Source of the DNA: Microbacterium sp. zg-B185
GTDB taxonomy: Bacteria > Actinomycetota > Actinomycetes > Actinomycetales > Microbacteriaceae
Reading direction: 5' to 3'
Assembly: GCF_030246885.1 (NCBI RefSeq)
Contig: NZ_CP126739.1
Span: forward strand, 2,852,001 to 2,916,000
DNA length: 64,000 nucleotides
A program made the position numbers and the translations under genes. Positions 16,881 through 25,427 of this stretch are shown in pieces; position 1 is the stretch's first letter; every line of letters starts with the position of its first letter. Below the pieces are notes generated by a model, which was given only the letters and a program-made list of their open reading frames with translations, was not told where the DNA came from and ran no database searches.

Positions 16881-17801
16881 ATGTCCGGCGCACGCGTGAC
16901 CGCGGCGCCCGTCGCGGCGCCGACCGCCGTCCGACCGACGTTCGTCATCGCCGCGCACAACGAGGAGCGCGTCATCGGCGCCTGCCTCTCCGCCCTGCTC
17001 CGCCAGGACGTGCACGGCGATCAGATCATCGTCGTCGCCAACGGCTGCCGGGACCGCACCGCGGAGGTCGCGGGCAGCTACGGCGTCACGGTGATCGACC
17101 GTCCCACGCCCGGCAAGGCCGACGCGCTGAACGCGGGCGATGCGGTGGCCTCCTCCTACCCCCGCGTCTACCTGGACGCCGACATCGTCCCGCCGCAGGA
17201 CGCGATCACCACGCTCGTGACCGCGCTGGAACGGACGCCCCGCGCGTTGGCCGTCGTTCCGCGACGGCGCATGAACACCGCGGGCCGCCCGTGGCCGGTA
17301 CGGGCCTACTTCTCCATCAACGAGCGTCTGCCCGCCTTCCGCGACGGCCTGTTCGGGCGCGGGCTGATCGTGGTCTCCGAGGCCGGTCGGTCCCGGTTCG
17401 GTGCGTTCCCGGCCCTGGTGGCGGACGACCTGTTCCTGGATTCGCAGTTCGACCGGACAGAGAAGGCGGAGGTGAGTGAGGTGTCGGTGGTCGTCGAGGC
17501 GCCGTACAAGACCCGCGATCTGATGAACCGCCTCGTGCGGGTGCGCCGCGGCAACGCCGAGATGCGCGCGGCCGCGGCGACCGGGCAGATCCCGCTCGAG
17601 GTGCGCCCCACCGACCGCTGGGCGTGGCTGCGCGTCGCACTGCCGCAGCCTCGGCTCTGGCCGGGCGCACTGGCGTACTTCTCGATCACGATGCTCGCCG
17701 CACGGCGCGCCCGGCGGACCCAGAGCGCTGGTGCGGGCTGGGGGCAGGACACCAGCACGCGTCGGCGGGCTCCTGTCCCGGCCGACGGAATGAGTCCGTG
17801 A
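16881..17801 (+). CDS. Glycosyltransferase family 2
   Basis: A 306-residue GT-A protein. The fold is marked by FVIAAHNEERVIGACLSAL at about 21-39, the nucleotide-binding ANGCRDRT, PGKADALNAG, and the metal-binding YLDADIVPP (DAD at about 97-99). A C-terminal amphipathic or single membrane-near helix follows. It starts 3 nt after the previous stop and overlaps the deacetylase gene (GTGA), so it belongs to the same operon. Sugar specificity cannot be read from sequence. Confidence 0.88.
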   Translation: MSGARVTAAPVAAPTAVRPTFVIAAHNEERVIGACLSALLRQDVHGDQIIVVANGCRDRTAEVAGSYGVTVIDRPTPGKADALNAGDAVASSYPRVYLDADIVPPQDAITTLVTALERTPRALAVVPRRRMNTAGRPWPVRAYFSINERLPAFRDGLFGRGLIVVSEAGRSRFGAFPALVADDLFLDSQFDRTEKAEVSEVSVVVEAPYKTRDLMNRLVRVRRGNAEMRAAAATGQIPLEVRPTDRWAWLRVALPQPRLWPGALAYFSITMLAARRARRTQSAGAGWGQDTSTRRRAPVPADGMSP

Positions 17802-18451
17802 TCACGAACATCTGCTTCCACGGCGTCGGAGTCTGCATCCGCGAGCGCGAAGAGGGCGAAGCCCGGTACTGGGTGCGCGAGACCCACTTCCTGCGGATGC
17901 TCGATGAGATCGCGACGCATCCGAACGTGGGCATCAGCTTCGACGACGGCAACATCTCGGATGCCGCGGTGGCGCTTCCGGCGATGGAGGACCGTGGCCT
18001 GACCGGGACGTTCTTCGCGCTCGCCGGCCGGCTGGAGGATCCGGCGAGCCTGTCGCCGGGCGATCTGCGGCTGCTGCGCACCGCGGGCATGCAGATCGGC
18101 AGCCACGGCTGGTCGCACATCTCCTGGCGGGGCATGTCGGACCAGGTCGCAGCACGGGAGCTGGTCGACGCGCGCGCCGAGCTCGCCGACGCCAGCCGCG
18201 GCCCCGTCGATGAGGCCGCGCTGCCCCTGGGCCAGTACGACCGCACGGTCATCAACCGGTTGCAGCTCAGCGGCTACGCCCGCGTGTACAGCAGCGACCG
18301 GTTCCCCGCCCGCCCGAACTCGTGGTTCCAGGCCCGCTACAGCGTGACCGCCGAGGACACGCGCGAGTCGATGCGCGAGCTCATCCTGGGCCGCCCCGGC
18401 CTGACCGCAGCCGGGCAGCTGCTCAAGAGCGCGATCAAGAGGCAGCGGTAG
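17798..18451 (+). CDS. Polysaccharide deacetylase family protein
   Basis: A 217-residue NodB-fold (CE4) protein. ISFDDGN (about 45-51) carries the catalytic/metal Asp pair and IGSHGWSHISW the zinc-binding His-x3-His, so the core metal site is present. It probably removes N-acetyl groups from the nascent EPS or from a precursor. No signal peptide is visible, so it may act in the cytoplasm or be exported by another route. GTG at 17798 overlaps the preceding stop (GTGA); the longer frame is a shadow of the GT gene. Last gene of the plus-strand run; the next genes converge. Confidence 0.85.
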   Translation: MITNICFHGVGVCIREREEGEARYWVRETHFLRMLDEIATHPNVGISFDDGNISDAAVALPAMEDRGLTGTFFALAGRLEDPASLSPGDLRLLRTAGMQIGSHGWSHISWRGMSDQVAARELVDARAELADASRGPVDEAALPLGQYDRTVINRLQLSGYARVYSSDRFPARPNSWFQARYSVTAEDTRESMRELILGRPGLTAAGQLLKSAIKRQR

Positions 18452-18464
18452 CCCTGGGCGTGCG

Positions 18465-19361
18465 TCACCATTCCAGCAGCGTGAGCTCGCTGTACAGATA
18501 GTCGATGCGCTCGGGCGGGATGGTCCTGCCGCGGAACATCTTCGCCCGCGGCGCGGCCAGGGCGGTGCCCAGCCGCGGCGCGAAGCCCAGGATCCTCGGC
18601 TCGGCCAGTGTCGCGGCCAGACCGTGCCGCAGCAGCAGATGCGACGCCACCCGCGGCCACGCCGCGCGCAGCAGCGCGCGGCTGCCGCCGACGTACAGCG
18701 GCGTCGCGAACAGCGGCAGCCGCTTGCGGCGGTCCCGGCGGAAGACGAGATAGGCGTATCCGCCCGGCGCGGTCACCACGAGGTGACGCGCCGCTGCGGC
18801 GTTCCGATGATCGCGGTAGGCCACGGCATCCACCCCGGCGAGGGTCGCCTGGAGGACGGCCGGATCGCCGGAGACCCGGATGCCGCGACCGGGCATCGCC
18901 GGCAGGTTGACGCTCAGCCGGGTCGACGTGTCGAGCCGCACGAAACCGAGCCGCTCATTGAGGGCGACGACGTTGCCGCTCGGCGAGAAATCGGTGAACA
19001 CGTCGTCCTTCTGCGCGAGCAGCGCCCGCAGCAGCCGCAGGCTGTGGGCGCGGTACTCGTCCCGCACGCAGAACGCCGCGAGATTGCAGAACCGCACCGT
19101 CGCCCGGTCTATGTCGCGTTCGGAATACACCGCCGCGTAGACGCCGACGATCTGTGCGCCGGCCCTCAGCTGGAAGCCGCTGTTCGGCGCCGCCGCACGC
19201 CACGGGGGCGACAACAGGGCGCGCCATGCCACGTGGGGCACGCGAGTGTTCAGGTGCTCGTGCAGGAACGCGGCGACGGTCTCGGCATCCGCATCGAGGA
19301 TCGGCCGCAGCTCGAGTGACGCCTTGTCCGTTCCGGCGTCGTCCGCCCGCGCGCCCTCCAT
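18465..19361 (-). CDS. GNAT-like acyltransferase of the EPS locus
   Basis: A 298-residue protein. The first 150 residues look like a GNAT acetyltransferase fold: DADAETVAAFLHEHLN, then FQLRAGAQIVGVYAAVYSE, CVRDEYRAHSLRLLRAL in place of motif A, and SPSGNVVALNERLGF. The second half is less recognisable, with two hydrophobic strands (GGYAYLVFRRD and PLYVGGSRALL). ATG at 19361 overlaps the VanZ-like stop by one base (TGATG), so they are co-transcribed. Likely modifies a sugar or glycolipid with an acyl group; substrate unknown. Resemblance to FemAB-like duplicated GNATs is possible. Confidence 0.65.
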   Translation of the reverse strand: MEGARADDAGTDKASLELRPILDADAETVAAFLHEHLNTRVPHVAWRALLSPPWRAAAPNSGFQLRAGAQIVGVYAAVYSERDIDRATVRFCNLAAFCVRDEYRAHSLRLLRALLAQKDDVFTDFSPSGNVVALNERLGFVRLDTSTRLSVNLPAMPGRGIRVSGDPAVLQATLAGVDAVAYRDHRNAAAARHLVVTAPGGYAYLVFRRDRRKRLPLFATPLYVGGSRALLRAAWPRVASHLLLRHGLAATLAEPRILGFAPRLGTALAAPRAKMFRGRTIPPERIDYLYSELTLLEW

Positions 19362-19804
19362 CAGATCGTCGTCTCTTCGGGAACGGCGCTCCCGGCGGAT
19401 GCCGCGGCCCGCCGCAGCACGAGCGAGGCGAGCCCCGCCCCGAGTGCCGCCCCGCCGACGTTCGCCAGCACATCGCGCAGGCTGGGCTCGCGGGACGGGA
19501 TCAGGAACTGTGCCAGCTCGGCAGCCGCCGACACTCCGAGCGCCAGCATCACGCCGCGCCAGGGATGGGCGAACAGCAGCGTCAGCAGCAGACCGAGCGG
19601 AACGAACAGGACGACGTTGGCGGCGAACTCGAACCACCCGGACCCGAACCAGGCGATCTGCAGATCGCGGCGCACCCACGCGGAGAAGGCGTCCAGCCCC
19701 CCGGTGACCGAGAACGGCGCGACCAGAATCGCGGCGGCCAGAGCCGCATACACCGCGAGCGACACCAGCACCAGAGCAAGGGACGGGCGGGTATCTCGAG
19801 CCAT
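19361..19804 (-). CDS. VanZ-like family membrane protein
   Basis: A 147-residue protein with four membrane helices (about 8-31, 48-70, 76-97, 108-128). The VanZ family signature is visible as NVVLFVPLGLLL, then SAAAELAQFL, and RDVLANVGGAALG. Members occur in cell-wall and EPS loci without a defined reaction. ATG at 19804 has GGAAGG 8 nt upstream; the longer frame upstream is not needed. It is transcribed with the GNAT-like gene and diverges from the secreted protein gene. Confidence 0.85.
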   Translation of the reverse strand: MARDTRPSLALVLVSLAVYAALAAAILVAPFSVTGGLDAFSAWVRRDLQIAWFGSGWFEFAANVVLFVPLGLLLTLLFAHPWRGVMLALGVSAAAELAQFLIPSREPSLRDVLANVGGAALGAGLASLVLRRAAASAGSAVPEETTI

Positions 19805-20006
19805 TCCGGGCGCCTTCCCTGACGGGTCTCCGCGGCGTCGGGACCGCGCAGCCGGGATGGCCGAAATCCTACTCGCCGCCGAAAAACTCCGTGAGGCTTC
19901 TCTCATACCCGGCTCAAATGCACATGTCCTGGGCAATACTCCCAAGGAACCCGATTCAACCTGAATCCCATTCAACGCTCCCCCAGCGAAACCCCCTTGG
20001 ATTGAT

Positions 20007-21596
20007 ATGTCTCACAAAGCTCTCTCCCCCCATGCCCCGCTGCAGCTGCGACTGAAGCGGGGCCTGGCGGTGGCCGCGACTCTGGCGATCGCCCTCACCG
20101 GCGCGGCCATCGCTCCCGCCCTCGCCGCACCGACCACGACCGGCATCTTCGCCGACGACCTGACACCGACGACGGACGTCGACCGCGACCGGGCCGCGGT
20201 GGAACTGGGTGTCCGGTTCTCGCCGGACACCTCCGGGACCGTCACGGCCGTGCAGTACTACCAGAGCAGCGGTGCGCGCAACGTCACCACGGCCACACTG
20301 TGGACGGAGGGGGGAAGCGTGCTGGCGACCGTCGACTTTCCAGCCACCACCACCCCCGGCTGGCGAACCATCCCGCTGACGAACCCCGTCGGCTTGACCG
20401 GTGACCGCACGTACGTGGTGTCATATCAGGCGCCGAACGGCGGGTACCCCTCGATCGAACGCGACCTGAGCTCGGCCAGATCCCAGAACGGCTTCAGCCT
20501 GACCGCGAACGCCGGCGTCTACCGCTACGGCGACACCAGCACGGTGCCCACCTCGGCGTGGCAGGGCTCGAACTACCTCGTCGACGTCGTCTACGCACCC
20601 GGGGCACCGGCTGCGACGCCCGCCCCCACCGTGACGTCCGAGCCGACCGCGGAACCGAGCGAGGAGCCCACGGCGACGCCGACACCGACCGTGACGCCCC
20701 GGCCGACGCCGACGCCGACGGCCACGCCGACGCCTGCGCCGACGCCGACCGCCACCCCGGAACCACCCAGCTCAGGCGGGTTCGTCGCACTCGGTCGCAC
20801 CTTTCCGAATTCTGACACCACGGGCGTCCCGTCCGGCGTGGCCCTGACGGACTACACCGGTCCGTGCGCCATCCAGACCGCGGGGTACGTCATCGACGGC
20901 AAGCAGGTGAACTGCTCGCTGCGGATCCTCGCGAAGGACGTGGTGATCAAGAACTCGAGGATCAACGGGACCGTCTACGCCGACTACACCGCCGGCGCCG
21001 GCTCGTTCACGATCACCGACAGCGAGGTGTTCGCAGGCGACTACGTCGGAACGGGGATCGGCGACGCCTTCTTCACCGCTCTGCGGGTCGAGGTGACCGG
21101 TGGGACGCGTTCGATCAACTGCTACGCCGACTGCACGGTGCAGGACTCGTACGTCCACGGCCAGCTGCACGACACGACCGGCGTCAACCACGAATCCGGC
21201 ATCCGCGTCAACACGAACAGCAACCTGATCCACAACACCATCGCGTGCGACGCACCGGACTTCGCCCCGGATGCCGGCTGCTCCGCCGCCATCACGGGCT
21301 ATCCGGATTTCGATCCGGTGCAGAACAACCGGATCGACAACAACCTGATCATCGCGGGTTCGGGCGGCTACTGCACCTACGGCGGCTCCACGGCGGGCAA
21401 GCCCTACTCCGGTCAGACCCGTGACATCCGGTTCACCAACAATGTGTGGCAGCGCGGCACGCAGATGGGTGCGGGCGGCCGCGGGTATGTCTGCGGATAC
21501 TGGGGACCGATCACGTCCTTCGACATCAACGCGCCGGGCGCGGTCTGGACGAACAACCTGTTCGACGACGGCACGGTGGTCGCCCCGGCGAACTGA
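20007..21596 (+). CDS. Secreted protein: DUF4082 domain, Thr/Pro linker, beta-helix-like domain
   Basis: A 529-residue exported protein. Signal peptide 1-40 (positive start, hydrophobic core, ALA cleavage site at 38-40). A DUF4082-type beta-sandwich follows at about 43-195 (ELGVRFSPDTSGTVTAVQYY, PNGGYP). A Thr/Pro-rich linker with Glu lies at about 203-252. The C-terminal 270 residues hold repeated Asn/Asp turns (VVIKNSRINGTV, FTITDSEV, NTNSNLIHNTI, NRIDNNLIIAG) typical of a right-handed parallel beta-helix. Likely binds or cleaves the EPS made by this locus; lyase, hydrolase or structural role is open. RBS is weak. Followed by a strong terminator. Confidence 0.85.
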   Translation: MSHKALSPHAPLQLRLKRGLAVAATLAIALTGAAIAPALAAPTTTGIFADDLTPTTDVDRDRAAVELGVRFSPDTSGTVTAVQYYQSSGARNVTTATLWTEGGSVLATVDFPATTTPGWRTIPLTNPVGLTGDRTYVVSYQAPNGGYPSIERDLSSARSQNGFSLTANAGVYRYGDTSTVPTSAWQGSNYLVDVVYAPGAPAATPAPTVTSEPTAEPSEEPTATPTPTVTPRPTPTPTATPTPAPTPTATPEPPSSGGFVALGRTFPNSDTTGVPSGVALTDYTGPCAIQTAGYVIDGKQVNCSLRILAKDVVIKNSRINGTVYADYTAGAGSFTITDSEVFAGDYVGTGIGDAFFTALRVEVTGGTRSINCYADCTVQDSYVHGQLHDTTGVNHESGIRVNTNSNLIHNTIACDAPDFAPDAGCSAAITGYPDFDPVQNNRIDNNLIIAGSGGYCTYGGSTAGKPYSGQTRDIRFTNNVWQRGTQMGAGGRGYVCGYWGPITSFDINAPGAVWTNNLFDDGTVVAPAN

Positions 21597-21600
21597 CCGT

Positions 21601-21640
21601 TGACGGGTGGTGTCCGCTGCGCCGCGGACACCACCCGTCA
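21601..21640. terminator. Perfect 17-bp hairpin between convergent genes
   Basis: TGACGGGTGGTGTCCGC (21601-21617) pairs exactly with GCGGACACCACCCGTCA (21624-21640) around a 6-nt loop. The right arm includes the stop of the convergent Wzz-like gene, so the hairpin can serve both genes. There is no long T run. Confidence 0.75.
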
Positions 21641-22348
21641 GCGCCGGACCCGCTGCCGATCGGATCGAGCAGGCGCGGCTGCCTCTCCGTGGCGCAGCAG
21701 CGACCCTTGTTCGAATTCCCGGCGCAGGCGGCGGCGCTCCAGCACCAGGACTCCGGTCAGGATGGCGCCGACGCCCAGCGCCAGGGTCATTGCGAGGGCG
21801 CGCGGACGACTGCCTCCGACGTGGGTGATCACGGTCGTCTCCGGGGCAGCCAGCGCGGTGATCCGGTTGACGTCCGCGACGCCTCGCTCGCTCTGCAACG
21901 CGGACAATTCGCCCTGCACGCGGTCCAGGAGCTCATCCTGGCGCTCTCGGACCGCTTCGGCCGTGGGCCCGACGATGTCCAGGACGAGTCGCTGCGTGGC
22001 GAAATTCGAACTCCACTGGCCGCCCGTGTCCGGGAGGCGCAGCGACCAGCCGTCGCGGACACCGAGGCCCACGAGCGTGACATCCGGTGCCGCGAACTTC
22101 GGCACCTCGCCCGGGCCGGTGAGCCGCTTGGCCACGACGCCCGCCATGTCGATGACGTCCTCGGACTGGGTGCGGAGGGCGTTCGGATTCGACGGGCTCG
22201 TCGGCGCCAGGAACACGATCTCGGTGCGCGTGGAGTACACGCCTTCGTCGCTCAGAATCGCCAGGCCCGCCGCGGCCGTGCAGACCGCACCCGCCACAAC
22301 GATGGGCCAGTACCTGAGAACTGCTCGCAAAAGCCCCCAGAAAGTCAT
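21638..22348 (-). CDS. Wzz-like chain-length/co-polymerase protein, kinase-less (1)
   Basis: A 236-residue protein with an N-terminal helix (about 14-32), an extracytoplasmic middle with coiled-coil potential (TAEAVRERQDELLDRVQ), and a second helix (about 184-203). This is the topology of polysaccharide co-polymerases that set EPS chain length. No kinase domain follows. ATG at 22348 has GGGGGAG 5 nt upstream. It is transcribed opposite to the second Wzz-like gene with only 66 bp between them, and converges on the beta-helix gene. Confidence 0.75.
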   Translation of the reverse strand: MTFWGLLRAVLRYWPIVVAGAVCTAAAGLAILSDEGVYSTRTEIVFLAPTSPSNPNALRTQSEDVIDMAGVVAKRLTGPGEVPKFAAPDVTLVGLGVRDGWSLRLPDTGGQWSSNFATQRLVLDIVGPTAEAVRERQDELLDRVQGELSALQSERGVADVNRITALAAPETTVITHVGGSRPRALAMTLALGVGAILTGVLVLERRRLRREFEQGSLLRHGEAAAPARSDRQRVRR

Positions 22349-22414
22349 AGCTCCCCCCGATTAGACTAACCATGTCCGTGGCCTTCCGGGAATGCTCGTG
22401 GGGGGAGGAAGCCC

Positions 22415-23191
22415 GTGATAGCCGATGTCGTCAAGGCGCTGGCGCGCCGGTGGTACGTCGTGCTGCTCGGGCTGGCCCTGACCGTCGGCCTCGCCGTGAG
22501 CGCCTACGCCGTCACCCCCCCGGAGTACAACGCCCGAGCGCTGGTCCTCCTGCTTCCCGGCGCGAACGCGGTCGGTGACGGCGGCAACCCCTTCCTCGCG
22601 CTCAGCGGCCTGGAGCAGCCGGCCAGCATCGTCGTGGCCTACTTCGCCAGCGAGTCCGCACACACCGAGGTCCAGGAGCGGTCCGGAACCGCCGAGTACG
22701 AGGTCCTGCTGGATGAGTCCGTCCGCGGGCCGGTCATCTCGGTGGACGTGACCGACCGATCGGCGGAGGGGACCCTCTCGACGCTGGAGTTCCTGCTGAC
22801 CCGCATCCCCGAGGAGCTGGCTCGGCTGCAGGTCGAGGTGCAGGCGCCTGCCTCGTCGGTGATCACCTCGATGGAGCTGGCCCAGGACAGTGAGGCGACG
22901 GCGGAGACATCCGCGACGGTTCGCAACGTCATCGCCGCCATCGTCCTGGGCGTGGTCGTGACGGGCTTCGCCGCGTTCGCGCTGGACGGTCTTCTGCTGC
23001 GACGCCGGATGCGCCGGACGGCTCCCGCCGCATCCGTTGCCGCCGCCGGCGCCGACGCCGACGCCGAGAGCCCCCCATTCCGTCCCCGCAGAGGCCGCAC
23101 ACGGGGCGGGGCCGACGACGCCTCCCCCGTCGATCGAGGAACCCGAGGGCTCGGTCCCTGGCCCGCGGGAGGTCCGGGCGGGACGGGATAG
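22415..23191 (+). CDS. Wzz-like chain-length/co-polymerase protein, kinase-less (2)
   Basis: A 258-residue protein with helix 1 at about 14-33 (WYVVLLGLALTVGLAVSAY), an external domain, and helix 2 at about 169-191. The cytoplasmic C-terminus is long, Ala/Pro/Arg-rich and probably disordered, unlike the Tyr-rich tail of BY-kinases. GTG at 22415 has GGAGG 7 nt upstream. It leads the operon Wzz-Wzy-GT2-GT4, whose genes abut or overlap. Pairing two Wzz-like proteins without a kinase is unusual for one locus. Confidence 0.75.
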   Translation: MIADVVKALARRWYVVLLGLALTVGLAVSAYAVTPPEYNARALVLLLPGANAVGDGGNPFLALSGLEQPASIVVAYFASESAHTEVQERSGTAEYEVLLDESVRGPVISVDVTDRSAEGTLSTLEFLLTRIPEELARLQVEVQAPASSVITSMELAQDSEATAETSATVRNVIAAIVLGVVVTGFAAFALDGLLLRRRMRRTAPAASVAAAGADADAESPPFRPRRGRTRGGADDASPVDRGTRGLGPWPAGGPGGTG

Positions 23192-24499
23192 GTGACCGGA
23201 CTTCTGCTGCGCCTCCCGCAGACCAGGCCCACGACCGACTCGGTCGGATGGCTGACGCTGTATCTGGTGCTGCTGCTGTTCCTGCCCACCCGGCTGATCG
23301 TCGGACCGCTCGGAAGCGCGGGGGCTCCCTCGCTGCTGTTCGGCCTGGGCAGTCTGCTGCTCTGGCTGCTCACCTTCGTCGGCGCCGCCCGCCGGGCGGT
23401 CACCGAGCCGCAGCCCATCCGGATCGCCCTCGGCATCCTGCTGTTCTGCGTGGGGGTCACGTACGTGCTCGCCATGACGCGGCCCATCAGCGCGGACGAG
23501 GTGAGTCCTGCCGATGTCGGACTGCTCGCCCTGGCGTCGTGGTCGGGCACGCTGCTGCTCACCCACGACGGCATCCACCAGAGAAGCAGGCTCGACACCC
23601 TGATCTGGCGGTTCGCGGTGTGCGGCGGGCTTCTGGCGGCGCTCGGCCTGATCCAGATCGCCACGCGCCAGCTGTGGGTCGATCAGCTGTCGGTGCCCGG
23701 CCTCGTCAGCGGACCGTCGTACACCCTCGGCGCGCGAGGCGGCTATCCGCGGCCGCCGGGCACGGCCACCCATCCCATCGAGTACGGCGTCATCCTGTCG
23801 ATGATCCTTCCGATCGCGCTTCACGTCGGCTTCTCGCACACGCATCGCCCGCTGCTCGTGCGGTGGCTCCCCGCTGCTGCGGTCGCCGCGGTCATTCCCC
23901 TCACGTCCTCCCGCTCGGCCTACCTCGGGGCGGCCATCGCCCTGCTCGTCTGCCTGATCGGGTGGGCACCGGAACGACGACGACGGGTGGTGGCCGTGAC
24001 AGCGGCCGGTGTGCTGGCGATGGTGGTGCTCACACCCAACTTCGTCGGCTCGATCGTCGGCCTCTTCAGCGGGGCCGGCGATGACCCCAGCATCACCTCG
24101 CGCACCGACGGCTTCGCCTTCGCCGGCGACTTCATCGCCCGCGACCCCTGGTTCGGACGCGGCCTGGGCACACTGCTGCCCAAGTACCGCATCTTCGACA
24201 ACCAGTACCTCCTTCTTCTTGTGACGATCGGCATCATCGGCACGCTGGCATTCCTCGCGCTGGGGGTCACCGCCGCGGTGACGCTGTTCCGGCTCCGCGC
24301 CAGACTGCGGGCGGAATCCTCGCGCGACCTCGCGCTGGCGCTGGCCGCGGCGATCTGCGCCGGGTTCTCATGCCTGTTCATGTTCGACGCCTTCGCGTTC
24401 CCGATGACGATGGGCACCCTGTTCCTGATCCTGGGGCTGGCCGGTGCGCTGCGGCGGATAGAGGATGCCGATGCGAGCCTGGGAGCGCTGCTGAGATGA
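23192..24499 (+). CDS. O-antigen ligase/polymerase-like membrane protein (Wzy)
   Basis: A 435-residue protein with about ten to twelve membrane helices. A large extracytoplasmic loop (about 225-330) begins after LTSSRSAYLGA and contains GDDPSITSRTDGF and DPWFGRGLGTLLP, the Wzy_C-type pattern of O-antigen ligases and EPS polymerases. It would join lipid-linked repeat units outside the membrane. GTG at 23192 follows the previous stop directly (TAGGTG). The next gene overlaps by ATGA. Confidence 0.85.
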   Translation: MTGLLLRLPQTRPTTDSVGWLTLYLVLLLFLPTRLIVGPLGSAGAPSLLFGLGSLLLWLLTFVGAARRAVTEPQPIRIALGILLFCVGVTYVLAMTRPISADEVSPADVGLLALASWSGTLLLTHDGIHQRSRLDTLIWRFAVCGGLLAALGLIQIATRQLWVDQLSVPGLVSGPSYTLGARGGYPRPPGTATHPIEYGVILSMILPIALHVGFSHTHRPLLVRWLPAAAVAAVIPLTSSRSAYLGAAIALLVCLIGWAPERRRRVVAVTAAGVLAMVVLTPNFVGSIVGLFSGAGDDPSITSRTDGFAFAGDFIARDPWFGRGLGTLLPKYRIFDNQYLLLLVTIGIIGTLAFLALGVTAAVTLFRLRARLRAESSRDLALALAAAICAGFSCLFMFDAFAFPMTMGTLFLILGLAGALRRIEDADASLGALLR

Positions 24500-25404
24500 C
24501 CGACGCGTCCGTGGACGTCGCTGCCGTCGTCGTGACGTACAACAGCGAACGCCACATCGCCGACCTGCTCGACAGCATCCCCGCGGCGATGGGCGATCTG
24601 TCCTACTCGGTCGTGGTCGTGGACAACGGGTCCACCGACGGTACGCGGGAGATCCTGCAGACCCGTGCGGACTGCACGGTCGTCCTCTCCCGCAACGACG
24701 GGTACGCCGCGGGCATGAACCGGGCGGTGCGCCACTCCCCGGATGCTGCGGCGATCCTGATCCTCAACCCCGACGCCGTGCTGGATGCGGATTCGGTGCC
24801 GGTCATGTACGACGTGCTCCGCCGACCGGAAGTCGCCGTCGTGGCGCCGCGGGTTCGCGAGCAGGACGGCAGCCTGTCCCCGACGCTGCGACGCGGTCCC
24901 ACCATGGGGCGCGTCGGCGGGCTGAGCTTCACCGGCTGGCCGGTCTTCACCGAGCGCATCGAAGATCCCGAGCAGTACCAGACCGAGCACGAGGTGGAGT
25001 GGGCGGTGGGCGCGATCCTGCTGGTGGACAGCGGCCGCTACGCGACGCTGGGCGGAATGGACGAGTCGTACTTCCTGTACTCCGAGGAGACCGACTTCAG
25101 CCTCCGCGCCAAGGACGCCGGATGGGCGACGGTGTTCACCCCGGCGGCCGGCGCCATGCACGTCGGCGGCGGCTCCGGGGAGAGCGCGACGACGCACACC
25201 ATGAAGATCCTCAATCGCGTGCGACTGTACCGTCGGCGAACGGGCACGGTCCGCGCGACGGTCTATTTCTGGTTGACCGTCGCGACCGAACTGCGCCGCG
25301 CACTGCTGGGTCATGCCAAGTCCTGGCCGACGCTGCGGGCGCTGCTGAAACCCGCCGAGCGGCCGCCGCTGCTCGGGGCGAGTGACGCCCTGCTCCCCAA
25401 GTGA
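24496..25404 (+). CDS. Glycosyltransferase family 2 (rhamnosyltransferase-like)
   Basis: A 302-residue GT-A enzyme. VVVTYNSERHIADLLDSI and VVVVDNGSTDGT mark the nucleotide-binding half, NDGYAAGMNRAV and LILNPDAVLDAD (DxD-type) the donor site, and the C-terminal GGMDESYFLYSEETDFSLRAKDAG is typical of dTDP-rhamnose-using GT2 members, so rhamnosyl transfer is a reasonable guess. No membrane helix except a weak C-terminal one. ATG overlaps the wzy stop (ATGA). Confidence 0.87.
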   Translation: MTDASVDVAAVVVTYNSERHIADLLDSIPAAMGDLSYSVVVVDNGSTDGTREILQTRADCTVVLSRNDGYAAGMNRAVRHSPDAAAILILNPDAVLDADSVPVMYDVLRRPEVAVVAPRVREQDGSLSPTLRRGPTMGRVGGLSFTGWPVFTERIEDPEQYQTEHEVEWAVGAILLVDSGRYATLGGMDESYFLYSEETDFSLRAKDAGWATVFTPAAGAMHVGGGSGESATTHTMKILNRVRLYRRRTGTVRATVYFWLTVATELRRALLGHAKSWPTLRALLKPAERPPLLGASDALLPK

Positions 25405-25427
25405 ACCCATCGAGAGGGGCGGCCACG

